A stretch of 64,000 bases of DNA from CADDYT01 sp035294125 (GTDB lineage: Bacteria > Chloroflexota > Ktedonobacteria > Ktedonobacterales > Ktedonobacteraceae). Made by a program: the position numbers and the translations under genes. The DNA is taken from NCBI GenBank assembly GCA_035294125.1, contig DATGLM010000019.1:123588-187587 (forward strand), written 5' to 3'. Every line of letters starts with the position of its first letter. Within the stretch, counting starts at the first letter, position 1. This document shows, in pieces, positions 57,829 to 64,000 of this stretch. Below the pieces are notes generated by a model. The model searched no databases, was not told where the DNA came from, and saw only the letters and a list, made by a program, of their open reading frames with translations.

Positions 57829-60800
57829 ATGCATATTGTACACGGGACATGGATTCCCGAAGACACACAGGACTTTGTGCAGGGAGGAGCTTTCTACCTG
57901 TGGGTAGAGACGGATACGCCGATTGCCGCTCCGCGCAAACAGGGGAAGAATGTTCACCCCAGGCATCTGGCACAGGTGGCACTGGCGGAGTTTTTGCATG
58001 AGAAGCTGCGTCTGGGCGAGGTCGCGCCTGAAGTCATGGTGCGCACGCTGGCGACGAAATATTTTTTGCTGCCCACAGCTGGCGGCAAACCTGCTCCCTC
58101 TTTCGAGTTGCTGCGCTACGCCGATGAGGAGGAGCCGATAGAGTTTGAGCTGCTCCCCTGGCAGGTCTGTTGCTACCGTGTGCATGATGTCATTGCTACG
58201 CTGAACGACATCCATTTCATGGCCCTCTACGCGGCGGAGGATTTCCAGCCAGGGGCCGACCTCCTGTTCTGGTATCAGTACGCGCAGGCCATTAAGGGCA
58301 TTATCGCGAAAGACCAGTACATCCCTTCCCTCAAGTATCGTGAGATCGTCACTACGACGGGCAAGGGCAAGCGGGCGAAGACGCGCACCGATTTTGAGCT
58401 GCACCACGGCTGGGAGATGCTCTCCGATACGTATGAAAAGACCATCCAGAACTATGTACCTGCTATGCCAGGCATCTGCGCCGCCGGTTTGAATGGCCCG
58501 GACGGCGCTGCCCTCTTTGACAGAGAGTCCCTGCTGCGCCACTTCTCCGAATGCCTCCTGCACGAGGTTGTCACCGGCACACCCTTTACCCAGAAATTTG
58601 ATCAGCAGATCGAGAATACGCTGCTGTACAAGGCCCTCTATCCCTATCGACCGACTCCAGGGTACGGTTCGCTTTCAAAAGAAGAGTTGCTGGAAGACTA
58701 CTGGCAGTGGCTGGCGTGGCGAAACAACTTCGCCAGGGAGCAAACGCGGACTGGCTTTACCCTCTGCTTGCGCCTGGAGGAGGCCGACGCCAACGATATC
58801 GACAACTGGCACCTGCACTTTCTCGTCGCCTCGCGCCGCGACCCGTCGCTCAAGATGAGCCTGGATGATTTCTGGTATCTTGATGCGCAGGCTCGCGCCG
58901 AGGTGATCAAGCATTTCGGGCAGGATTTCGAGAAAAACTTGCTGCTCTCTCTGGGCTACGCGGCCCGCATCTATCCTAAGCTATGGGAGGGCATGGCAAC
59001 GGCACGCCCCACCGGCTGCCGTCTCACGCTGGACGAAGCTTTCGCCTTCTTAAATGAAAGCGCCTGGGTGCTGGGCGACGCGGGCTACACCGTGATCGTT
59101 CCTGCGTGGTGGACGCCGCAAGGCCGCAGGCGCACGAAGATTCGCTTCAAAACATCGCTGCGCTCGCCCAAAGGATCGGCTGCCGTCGGCAAGGGCTACT
59201 TCAACCTCAGCGCCATAGTCGCCTATCAGTACCAGTTGTCCATCGGCGGACAGGTCGTTACAGAGGAGGAATGGGAGCAGCTTGTGAACGCGAAGACGCC
59301 CCTGGTGCAGTTCCGGGGGCAATGGATGGAACTGGATCGCGAGAAGATGCAGCAGATGCTCCAGTTCTGGCAGACGCACCAGCACGAAGAGCAGGAGGCT
59401 TCGCTGCTGGACGTGCTCAAGATGCAGGCAGAGTCCGGCGACGATATGGAGTGGGACTATGACGAGAGCCTGCAAGAGATGCTCTCGCGCCTGCACAACA
59501 AAAACGCCTTTGCCCCCATCGAAGACCCCAGAGATTTGCAGGGCTGCCTGCGCGACTACCAGAGACGCGGCGTCGCCTGGCTCCAGTATCTGGAAAGCCA
59601 GGGCCTGAACCCCTGCCTGGCGGACGATATGGGTCTGGGCAAGACGTTGGAGATCATCGCGCACATACTCAAGGAACGCGAGGAGACCGGCATAGTGCAG
59701 CCGCCAACGCTGGTCATCGCCCCGACCTCCGTGCTGGGCAACTGGCGCAAGGAGATCGAACGATTCGCGCCACAACTGCGCGCGCTGGTCCATCAGGGCA
59801 GCACGCGCCTGAAAGAGAAGAAAGCCTTCGTGGAAACCTGCCAGCAGTACGATGTCGTCCTGACCTCCTTCGCGCTGGCGCGTCTGGACGAAAAGCTCCT
59901 GCAAAGCCTGAAGTGGCACCGCGTCGTGGTTGACGAGGCACAGAACATCAAAAATCCGCATGCCGCGCAGACAAAGGCCATTCTCAAGCTCAATGCGCCT
60001 CACCGCATCGCCCTGACTGGCACGCCCGTCGAGAACCGCATGCGCGACCTGTGGTCCATCTTCAACTTCCTCAACCCTGGCTACCTGGGCAAAGAGGCGC
60101 AGTTCCGCAAAGAGTTCGAGCTGCCGATCCAGAAAAACAATGATCTCGCCACCTCAGCTACCTTGAAGAAGCTGGTCGAGCCGTTCATTATGCGCCGCGT
60201 CAAGACCGACAAACGCATTATCGATGACCTGCCGGAGAAGATCGAGCAGAAGGTCTACTGCACGCTTTCTTCCGAGCAAGCCTCTCTCTACGAGGCCGTC
60301 GTCAAAGATGTGATGGAGCAAATTGAAGAGAGCGAGGGCATCCAGCGCAAGGGCCTGATCCTCTCCACGCTGCTGAAGCTCAAGCAAATCTGCAACCACC
60401 CGGCACAGTTCTTACAGGATGGCAGCGCCTTTACTACAGAGCGCTCCCACAAGTTTCAGCGCCTGGGCGAGATGATCGAAGAGGTGATCGATAGCGGTGA
60501 GAGCGCGCTGATCTTCACGCAGTTTACGGAGATCGGGGACGAACTGGAACGCTATCTGGCGCATACCCTGCACTACAACACTTACTACCTGCACGGCGGC
60601 ACCGGCGTAGCGCGGCGCGAGCGCATGATCGCCGAGTTCCAGGACCCGGCGACGGAGCCTTCCATCTTCATTCTCTCGCTGCGTGCCGGTGGCGTGGGCC
60701 TCAACCTGACCAGGGCCAACCACGTCTTCCACTTTGATCGCTGGTGGAATCCTGCCGTCGAAGATCAGGCCACCGACCGTGCCTTCCGTATCGGCCAGCG

Positions 60801-60987
60801 CATGAACGTCTTCGTACATAAATTTGTGGCGATGGGAACGCTGGAAGAGCGCATCGATGCCATGATCGAGGACAAGAAACGCCTCTCTTCGCTGGTCGTA
60901 GGAACCGACGAATCCTGGCTGACGGAACTTGATGACGATACCTTTAGAGATTTGATCACGCTGCGCCGCAGCGCGGTTCTGGAGTGA
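57829..60987 (+). CDS. SNF2/Rad54-family DNA translocase (bacterial SNF2-SWIM pair)
   Basis: 1052 residues from the ATG at 57829 with GGGGAG six bases upstream; the frame opens at 57793. It begins MHIVHGTWIPEDTQDF, as in related proteins. The first 500 residues are the bacterial SNF2-associated region. The motor has ADDMGLGKTLE (Asp599 on), DEAQ 702-705, ALTGTPVEN, RRVKTDK, and motifs V/VI FILSLRAGGVGLNLTRANHV and QATDRAFRIGQ. SNF2 proteins translocate on dsDNA to remodel protein-DNA complexes. Its gene is four bases from a SWIM zinc-finger gene, its typical partner. Confidence 0.93.
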   Translation: MHIVHGTWIPEDTQDFVQGGAFYLWVETDTPIAAPRKQGKNVHPRHLAQVALAEFLHEKLRLGEVAPEVMVRTLATKYFLLPTAGGKPAPSFELLRYADEEEPIEFELLPWQVCCYRVHDVIATLNDIHFMALYAAEDFQPGADLLFWYQYAQAIKGIIAKDQYIPSLKYREIVTTTGKGKRAKTRTDFELHHGWEMLSDTYEKTIQNYVPAMPGICAAGLNGPDGAALFDRESLLRHFSECLLHEVVTGTPFTQKFDQQIENTLLYKALYPYRPTPGYGSLSKEELLEDYWQWLAWRNNFAREQTRTGFTLCLRLEEADANDIDNWHLHFLVASRRDPSLKMSLDDFWYLDAQARAEVIKHFGQDFEKNLLLSLGYAARIYPKLWEGMATARPTGCRLTLDEAFAFLNESAWVLGDAGYTVIVPAWWTPQGRRRTKIRFKTSLRSPKGSAAVGKGYFNLSAIVAYQYQLSIGGQVVTEEEWEQLVNAKTPLVQFRGQWMELDREKMQQMLQFWQTHQHEEQEASLLDVLKMQAESGDDMEWDYDESLQEMLSRLHNKNAFAPIEDPRDLQGCLRDYQRRGVAWLQYLESQGLNPCLADDMGLGKTLEIIAHILKEREETGIVQPPTLVIAPTSVLGNWRKEIERFAPQLRALVHQGSTRLKEKKAFVETCQQYDVVLTSFALARLDEKLLQSLKWHRVVVDEAQNIKNPHAAQTKAILKLNAPHRIALTGTPVENRMRDLWSIFNFLNPGYLGKEAQFRKEFELPIQKNNDLATSATLKKLVEPFIMRRVKTDKRIIDDLPEKIEQKVYCTLSSEQASLYEAVVKDVMEQIEESEGIQRKGLILSTLLKLKQICNHPAQFLQDGSAFTTERSHKFQRLGEMIEEVIDSGESALIFTQFTEIGDELERYLAHTLHYNTYYLHGGTGVARRERMIAEFQDPATEPSIFILSLRAGGVGLNLTRANHVFHFDRWWNPAVEDQATDRAFRIGQRMNVFVHKFVAMGTLEERIDAMIEDKKRLSSLVVGTDESWLTELDDDTFRDLITLRRSAVLE

Positions 60988-60991
60988 TAAC

Positions 60992-61837
60992 ATGGCACAG
61001 TTCAGTCGCACCTGGTGGGGCCAGCGTTTTATCGCGGCCCTGGAAGAATTTACCGACCCGGCCCGCCTCGGACGCGGGCGCTCCTACGCCAGCAACGGGC
61101 GCATCCTCGAATACAGCATCGACAAAGGCACCGTCAATGCCAGAGTACGCGGCTCGATCAACCCCTACTTTGGCGTCTACAAGGAGCCTATCTACAGGAC
61201 CTCCATTACCATCAAGCCTATATCGACCGCCGACTGGCGTAAGGTCATGCGGACGATTGGCTCGCGGGCTGACCTTGTCACGAAACTGCTGATGAACGAG
61301 ATGCCCGATACCATAGAGGACGCTTTCTCCACTCTAGGCCTGCATCTCTTGCCACACAGCGAGCGCGACTTCGACACCGACTGCTCCTGCCCCGACTGGT
61401 CAAATCCCTGCAAGCACATCGCCGGGGTCTACTACGTCCTCGCCTCCGTCCTCGACCGCGACCCCTTCCTGATGTTCGAGTTGCGCGGCCTCTCCAGAGA
61501 CGCCCTGCACGCCGAGCTGGTACGCTCACCCCTCGGCCAGATTCTCTCCTCCGCCCTCAAGTCAGAAGAACAGCTTCCAGAGGGAGAGCTGGCCAGGTCC
61601 TACTACACTCCTCCAGTCAGAAAGCCTGACACGATAGTAGCCAGCCACAAGGAGTTCTGGACCGGCGCGAAACGTCTTCCAGCCGCGCCAGTCGCGCCAG
61701 CGCAGCCCACTGTTCCCGCCCTCCTCATCAAGAAGCAGGGCGACTATCCCGGCTTCTGGCACAAAGATGTTTCGTTCATCAGTGTGATGGAAGAGTTGTA
61801 TGATCGGGTAAGAACGAAAAACAGGCAGATGAAGTAA
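60992..61837 (+). CDS. SWIM zinc-finger protein, partner of the SNF2 helicase
   Basis: 281 residues. The SWIM motif is CSCPDWSNPCKH (Cys131, Cys133, Cys140, His142; CxCxnCxH). The preceding segment TWWGQRFIAALEEFTDPARL and RGRSYASNGRILEYSIDKGT is typical of the bacterial family. GGAG for translation lies in the last codons of the helicase gene, so the two are coupled. It probably supplies DNA or protein binding to the SNF2 motor. The last 80 residues are Pro-rich and low-complexity before a short conserved end. Confidence 0.92.
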   Translation: MAQFSRTWWGQRFIAALEEFTDPARLGRGRSYASNGRILEYSIDKGTVNARVRGSINPYFGVYKEPIYRTSITIKPISTADWRKVMRTIGSRADLVTKLLMNEMPDTIEDAFSTLGLHLLPHSERDFDTDCSCPDWSNPCKHIAGVYYVLASVLDRDPFLMFELRGLSRDALHAELVRSPLGQILSSALKSEEQLPEGELARSYYTPPVRKPDTIVASHKEFWTGAKRLPAAPVAPAQPTVPALLIKKQGDYPGFWHKDVSFISVMEELYDRVRTKNRQMK

Positions 61838-61941
61838 GAGCATTACCTGTACTGAGCCAGTACGGAAGTTTCCGGTCGCGCGAATGGAGCACAAGAATAG
61901 TGGGCCACATCGTTTCTCCTGCCATATGATATACTCACATA

Positions 61942-62109
61942 CTATTTCCGCGCTTCGATTGGCTCTACAGGCTGTTTCATGCCTTTTTCTGCCTCCTTAT
62001 GTGTTATAACACCTGCTTTTATCGCGCTGATTTTCTGAATCATTTGTTGTGTATGTTTTACGTCGGTCAGCAATGAGGGTTTGGCTTGGAGGATTGATTG
62101 TCCTGCCAC
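61942..62109 (-). CDS. 55-residue ORF downstream of the IspF-like gene
   Basis: A GTG at 62109 with AGAGGA about seven bases upstream opens a 55-codon frame, 34 bases after the ispF-like stop. The product starts VAGQSILQAKPSLLTDVK (first residue Met in the cell) and continues with THKEAEKGMKQPVEPIEARK at the end. It is polar and helical, with no signal peptide or family. The good Shine-Dalgarno and tight spacing make it a plausible third gene of the gntR-ispF-like operon. Confidence 0.55.
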   Translation of the reverse strand: MAGQSILQAKPSLLTDVKHTQQMIQKISAIKAGVITHKEAEKGMKQPVEPIEARK

Positions 62110-62143
62110 GCTAGCTTCCTCTTCAAAGGCTTATCCAACCCAA

Positions 62144-62683
62144 CTAGAGCAGTAAGGTGATCGTTGCCTGGACTTCTATCCCTTGTTGCTGGCCGATGAT
62201 GCCTTTTCCCTCGAAGGTTTTTCCCTGTATGCTTACTCGATGTGGGTCAATCTTGAGGTGAGTAGCTATCTCTTGTTGCATCTTTGGAAAGAATGGCTTG
62301 AGCTTTGGTTGCTCGGCCAGGATAATCACCTGGACATTGATGATCGTGATATCCTCTGGTTGTAGTATCCTTGTACGTAGTTCGTCGAGGTAATCAATAG
62401 AACGGGCATTGGTGATCTCATCCTGGTCGTTAAACCAGTCAGCTATGTCGCCTTTGCCTGTTGCTGCAAGCAAAGCATCGACGAGGGCATGAGAGACAGG
62501 ATCGCCGTCGCTGCGTTTGACATGGAACCCTTTTTCATAAGGAATGGTTATACCTGCTAAGACGAGCGGGTACCCTTTGTGCAAACTGTGAAAATCAATA
62601 CCGGTACCGATACGGAGTCGGTCACTGAGTATCTGATGAATGATCTGAATGATCTGAATGATCTGGTTCTGCTCTCTTTCCAT
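62144..62683 (-). CDS. IspF-like protein (divergent MECDP synthase homologue)
   Basis: 179 residues from the ATG at 62683, preceded by AGGAAAGAG. It overlaps the gntR-type gene by 62 bases. IspF landmarks: LRIGTGIDFHSL with metal ligands Asp30 and His32, SDGDPVSHALVDALLAATGK with His65 as third ligand, GDIADWFND and GIIGQQQGI near the C-terminus. Deviations are notable: the His of the usual HSDGD is Arg (KRSDGD), and the TTTEK-type substrate loop reads KTFEGK. The 24-residue N-terminal extension includes IIQIIQII. MEP-pathway IspF makes the cyclodiphosphate; this one may be a paralogue with another role. Confidence 0.72.
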   Translation of the reverse strand: MEREQNQIIQIIQIIHQILSDRLRIGTGIDFHSLHKGYPLVLAGITIPYEKGFHVKRSDGDPVSHALVDALLAATGKGDIADWFNDQDEITNARSIDYLDELRTRILQPEDITIINVQVIILAEQPKLKPFFPKMQQEIATHLKIDPHRVSIQGKTFEGKGIIGQQQGIEVQATITLLL

Positions 62684-63479
62684 GCTCTCTTTCCTGGCTC
62701 CATTCATGAATGTCATACTCATATGTAAACGTGTAGAGGGCGGCGACTGCAAGGATGTGGGCCAATTCAACGGGACGACCAGAACTGGCCCAGACAGTCC
62801 GATCAATGGCAACGACAGGGGCATTCGCAGAGATTTGTAACAAGCTCCGCTCGTTGGGCGTAGCAAGTCGTGCAATTAAGACTTCCCGCGCATGTACGAC
62901 TTTGAGGCCATGACGTTCTTGTAACCATGCAAATAAGGGCGTGGTGCCAATATCGGTGGTCAGGAGTTCTCCAAAGAGATCAGCTGGATAGTAGCTCTCA
63001 ATAAGGCGATAGGGAAGATTGTCTGCTAATTGGAGACGGTAGCGTTTCAGAACCAGGCTATTCGGCTCAATGTGAAGATGGGATGCTATCTCGGCATTGG
63101 CTGCTACCAGGGCCGGTTGCTCTAAGAATTGCACTCGTGGTTTTCGACCCATGCGCTCCATGTCCTTAAGAAAAGAACCTGAATTGCGTAGCTCTGCTCC
63201 TGCTACGGTGGCTGTATCCGATTCTACTTGAACCTCTCGTCCTTTGTCTATCAGGAGCCTTTCTCTGATGCTTCCCACAAAGGTGCCTCGAACAGGATAG
63301 CTTGCTACTAATCCCTCACCTTCAAGTATCTGGATGGCTCGTCGTGCTGTCATGCGGCTCACTCCAAACTCGTTTGCCAGTTCGCGCTCTGGCCCGATTC
63401 GTGTTCCTTCTGCCAGTGTGCCATTGAGGATTTGGCTACGGAGTTTTTCCGCAATCTCTTCCGCTTTACTCAATTTCAT
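62622..63479 (-). CDS. GntR-family regulator, HutC/UTRA type
   Basis: 285 residues from the ATG at 63479, with GGAGAAG nine bases upstream. Winged HTH at about 1-72: AEEIAEKLRSQILNGTLAEG, ELANEFGVSRMTARRAIQIL, GEGLVASYPVRGTFVG. An effector-binding UTRA domain follows (about 110-250; SLVLKRYRLQLADNLPYRLI, AREVLIARLATPNERSLL). A His/Asp/Ser-rich tail (DHSDHSDHS) comes from the tandem DNA repeat shared with the IspF-like frame. Two DasR/NagR-like operators lie upstream of its gene. It is likely to repress itself and the divergent small gene; ligand unknown. Confidence 0.88.
   Translation of the reverse strand: MKLSKAEEIAEKLRSQILNGTLAEGTRIGPERELANEFGVSRMTARRAIQILEGEGLVASYPVRGTFVGSIRERLLIDKGREVQVESDTATVAGAELRNSGSFLKDMERMGRKPRVQFLEQPALVAANAEIASHLHIEPNSLVLKRYRLQLADNLPYRLIESYYPADLFGELLTTDIGTTPLFAWLQERHGLKVVHAREVLIARLATPNERSLLQISANAPVVAIDRTVWASSGRPVELAHILAVAALYTFTYEYDIHEWSQEREHGKRAEPDHSDHSDHSSDTQ
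62638..62664. repeat. Three tandem 9-bp units read in two overlapping genes
   Basis: GAATGATCT occurs three times in a row. On the minus strand it gives DHS repeats at the end of the GntR-type protein and IIQ repeats at the start of the IspF-like protein, since both frames are open there. Confidence 0.85.
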
Positions 63480-63495
63480 GTTCGCTTCTCCATTT

Positions 63496-63507
63496 TGGTC
63501 TATACCA
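63496..63507. promoter_or_regulatory. GntR operator-like box 1 (TGGTCTATACCA)
   Basis: One mismatch from the dre/NagR consensus TGGTCTAGACCA, 17 bases before the gntR-type start codon. On the minus strand a TATATT -10 candidate for gntR lies at about 63507-63512, so binding here would block its transcription. Confidence 0.6.
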
Positions 63508-63521
63508 ATATATACCGCCTC

Positions 63522-63550
63522 TTGACACAACAAAAAGAATATGGTATACA
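63522..63550 (+). promoter_or_regulatory. Near-consensus promoter for the small membrane protein
   Basis: TTGACA (63522-63527), a 17-base spacer, then TATACA (63545-63550). Orientation is rightward, away from the gntR-type gene. About 110 bases of leader precede the 34-codon ORF. Confidence 0.75.
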
Positions 63551-63553
63551 CCA
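63542..63553. promoter_or_regulatory. GntR operator-like box 2 (TGGTATACACCA)
   Basis: Dyad TGGT-N4-ACCA overlapping the -10 of the divergent promoter. GTACC/GGTAC arms (about 63558-63576) lie just downstream and may extend the operator. Confidence 0.55.
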
Positions 63554-63661
63554 TAGTGTACCAGTAAAAGGTACAAAAGGAAATAGGTTTTGTGGCTTTG
63601 TTCTTGTATTGCCTTGATGTTGTGTCAATTGATTTGTCCAGTGTCTATCAGGAAGGTCAAG

Positions 63662-63766
63662 ATGGGCAAGAAAGAACGGCTTTGGCTGGTGATCGTCGTC
63701 GTACTGCTGGTGTTGGATTGTCTCTGGATAGTGCATAGCTTATCGCTGCTCAGTGTGCTTTGGTAG
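63662..63766 (+). CDS. 34-residue single-helix membrane protein
   Basis: ATG at 63662 with AGGAAGG five bases upstream, stop at 63766. The product is MGKKERLWLVIVVVLLVLDC followed by a short hydrophobic-polar tail ending in SVLW: a positively charged start, then one strongly hydrophobic helix. It lies under a near-consensus promoter with GntR-like operators and is followed by a hairpin. Size and topology recall regulatory or stress small membrane proteins, or a type I toxin; no homologue is recognised. Codon choice is unremarkable. Confidence 0.65.
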   Translation: MGKKERLWLVIVVVLLVLDCLWIVHSLSLLSVLW

Positions 63767-63783
63767 TATATTCGTGTAGGGGT

Positions 63784-63813
63784 CTGGCTCACATATGCCA
63801 CTATGTGAGCCAG
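63784..63813 (+). terminator. Hairpin after the small membrane protein gene
   Basis: CTGGCTCACATA (63784-63795) pairs perfectly with TATGTGAGCCAG (63802-63813) around a six-base loop, 17 bases after the stop. No U tract follows, so it could end or protect the small mRNA. Confidence 0.6.
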
Positions 63814-63866
63814 CAGTGAGTTACCAGGTCACTTGGTCAAGTGTTAGCCAGGCTCTCGACTCTATT

Positions 63867-63906
63867 GTCGTCGGTGAGGGCTTGGCTGTCAAGCTCTACC
63901 GACGAC
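63867..63906 (+). promoter_or_regulatory. Leader hairpin before the last gene
   Basis: GTCGTCGGT (63867-63875) pairs with ACCGACGAC (63898-63906) and the stem continues inward with GGGCTTG/CAAGCTC after a one-base bulge, giving about 16 pairs around a short loop. It ends 16 bases before the next start codon, close to its ribosome binding site, as translation-controlling leaders do. Confidence 0.45.
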
Positions 63907-63921
63907 GATGGAGGTTTGTCT

Positions 63922-64000
63922 ATGGCTTCAAAGGGTTCGTCTTCGCTTCCCTGCTATCGAGTGGTTTTGCTCGCGCATGGGCTGCTTTACGACGAGGTGC
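63922..64000 (+). CDS. Start of a protein cut by the window edge
   Basis: ATG at 63922 with GGAGG seven bases upstream. The visible 26 residues include LPCYRVVLLAHGLLYDEV and remain open to the last base. Too short to assign. Confidence 0.5.
   Translation, partial: MASKGSSSLPCYRVVLLAHGLLYDEV

Noticed and set aside
1..64000. CRISPR arrays, tRNA and rRNA genes
   Set aside because: No regularly spaced direct repeats of CRISPR length, no cloverleaf with a TTCGA/GGTTCGA arm in the gaps, and no rRNA-like sequence was recognised by eye.

Overview
The window looks like chromosomal DNA of a filamentous, spore-forming Chloroflexota of the class Ktedonobacteria (inference from gene content, not from a marker gene). 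Pointers are the mixture of XRE/TPR and STAND/TPR regulators, a membrane Ser/Thr kinase with a Pro-rich tail, a family B DNA polymerase, a carotenoid cluster with a CruF-like enzyme, a moderately high GC content, and frequent GTG/TTG starts behind good Shine-Dalgarno sequences. No rRNA, tRNA or CRISPR array was seen.

Region 1 (1 to about 9.6 kb) is the right end of an integrative mobile element. It carries a pentapeptide-repeat gene cut by the window edge, a MITE-like inverted repeat, a mobilization block (small DNA-binding protein, acidic Trp-repeat protein, compact HUH relaxase, VirD4/TraG coupling protein), an excisionase-like HTH gene, two membrane-anchored proteins (one baseplate-J-like) and a large serine recombinase. 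The recombinase lies next to the junction, and its reading frame ends inside the interrupted host gene. That gene is an acyl-CoA/acetyl-CoA synthetase, of which only the C-terminal third remains here. The other half should lie to the left, outside the window.

Region 2 (10.3 to 23.6 kb) is ordinary chromosome: ComB-like phosphatase, quinone oxidoreductase, YciH/SUI1 factor, Ser/Thr kinase, complete family B DNA polymerase, PAS histidine kinase, cytidylate kinase-like protein, RecQ, a small protein plus MsrB, and a Rieske oxygenase.

Region 3 (23.8 to 29.1 kb) is a carotenoid operon on the minus strand: crtB, a family 2 glycosyltransferase, a CruF-like plus acyltransferase fusion, and crtI. The last three are joined by ATGA overlaps. 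It predicts a glycosylated and probably acylated carotenoid.

Region 4 (29.3 to 41.0 kb) has a decayed PAS kinase, an APC transporter, a minus-strand set of TetR regulator, MDR dehydrogenase, fold-III PLP enzyme and aldonolactone oxidase, then GT9, peroxiredoxin, aldo/keto reductase, an alkyltransferase-like protein and a P450.

Region 5 (41.2 to 48.5 kb) holds the most interesting conflict-type locus: a three-gene minus-strand operon of a TRPM-type SLOG (LSDAT) nucleotide-sensor protein and two SLATT-like two-helix membrane proteins. It is divergent from an XRE/TPR regulator across a structured intergenic region, and a STAND NTPase regulator lies nearby.

Region 6 (48.6 to 61.8 kb) contains a membrane protein, an orphan molybdenum hydroxylase large subunit, nitroreductase, a membrane-anchored clan-A glycosidase-like protein, a DNA methyltransferase remnant, acyl-CoA dehydrogenase, alpha/beta hydrolase plus DUF2277, and an SNF2 helicase with its SWIM zinc-finger partner.

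Region 7 (61.9 to 64 kb) is a compact regulatory module: a GntR/HutC regulator overlapping a divergent IspF-like gene, a 55-residue downstream ORF, and, in the other direction, a near-consensus promoter flanked by two DasR/NagR-like operator boxes that drives a 34-residue membrane protein. Two families of dispersed palindromic repeats punctuate the chromosomal part.
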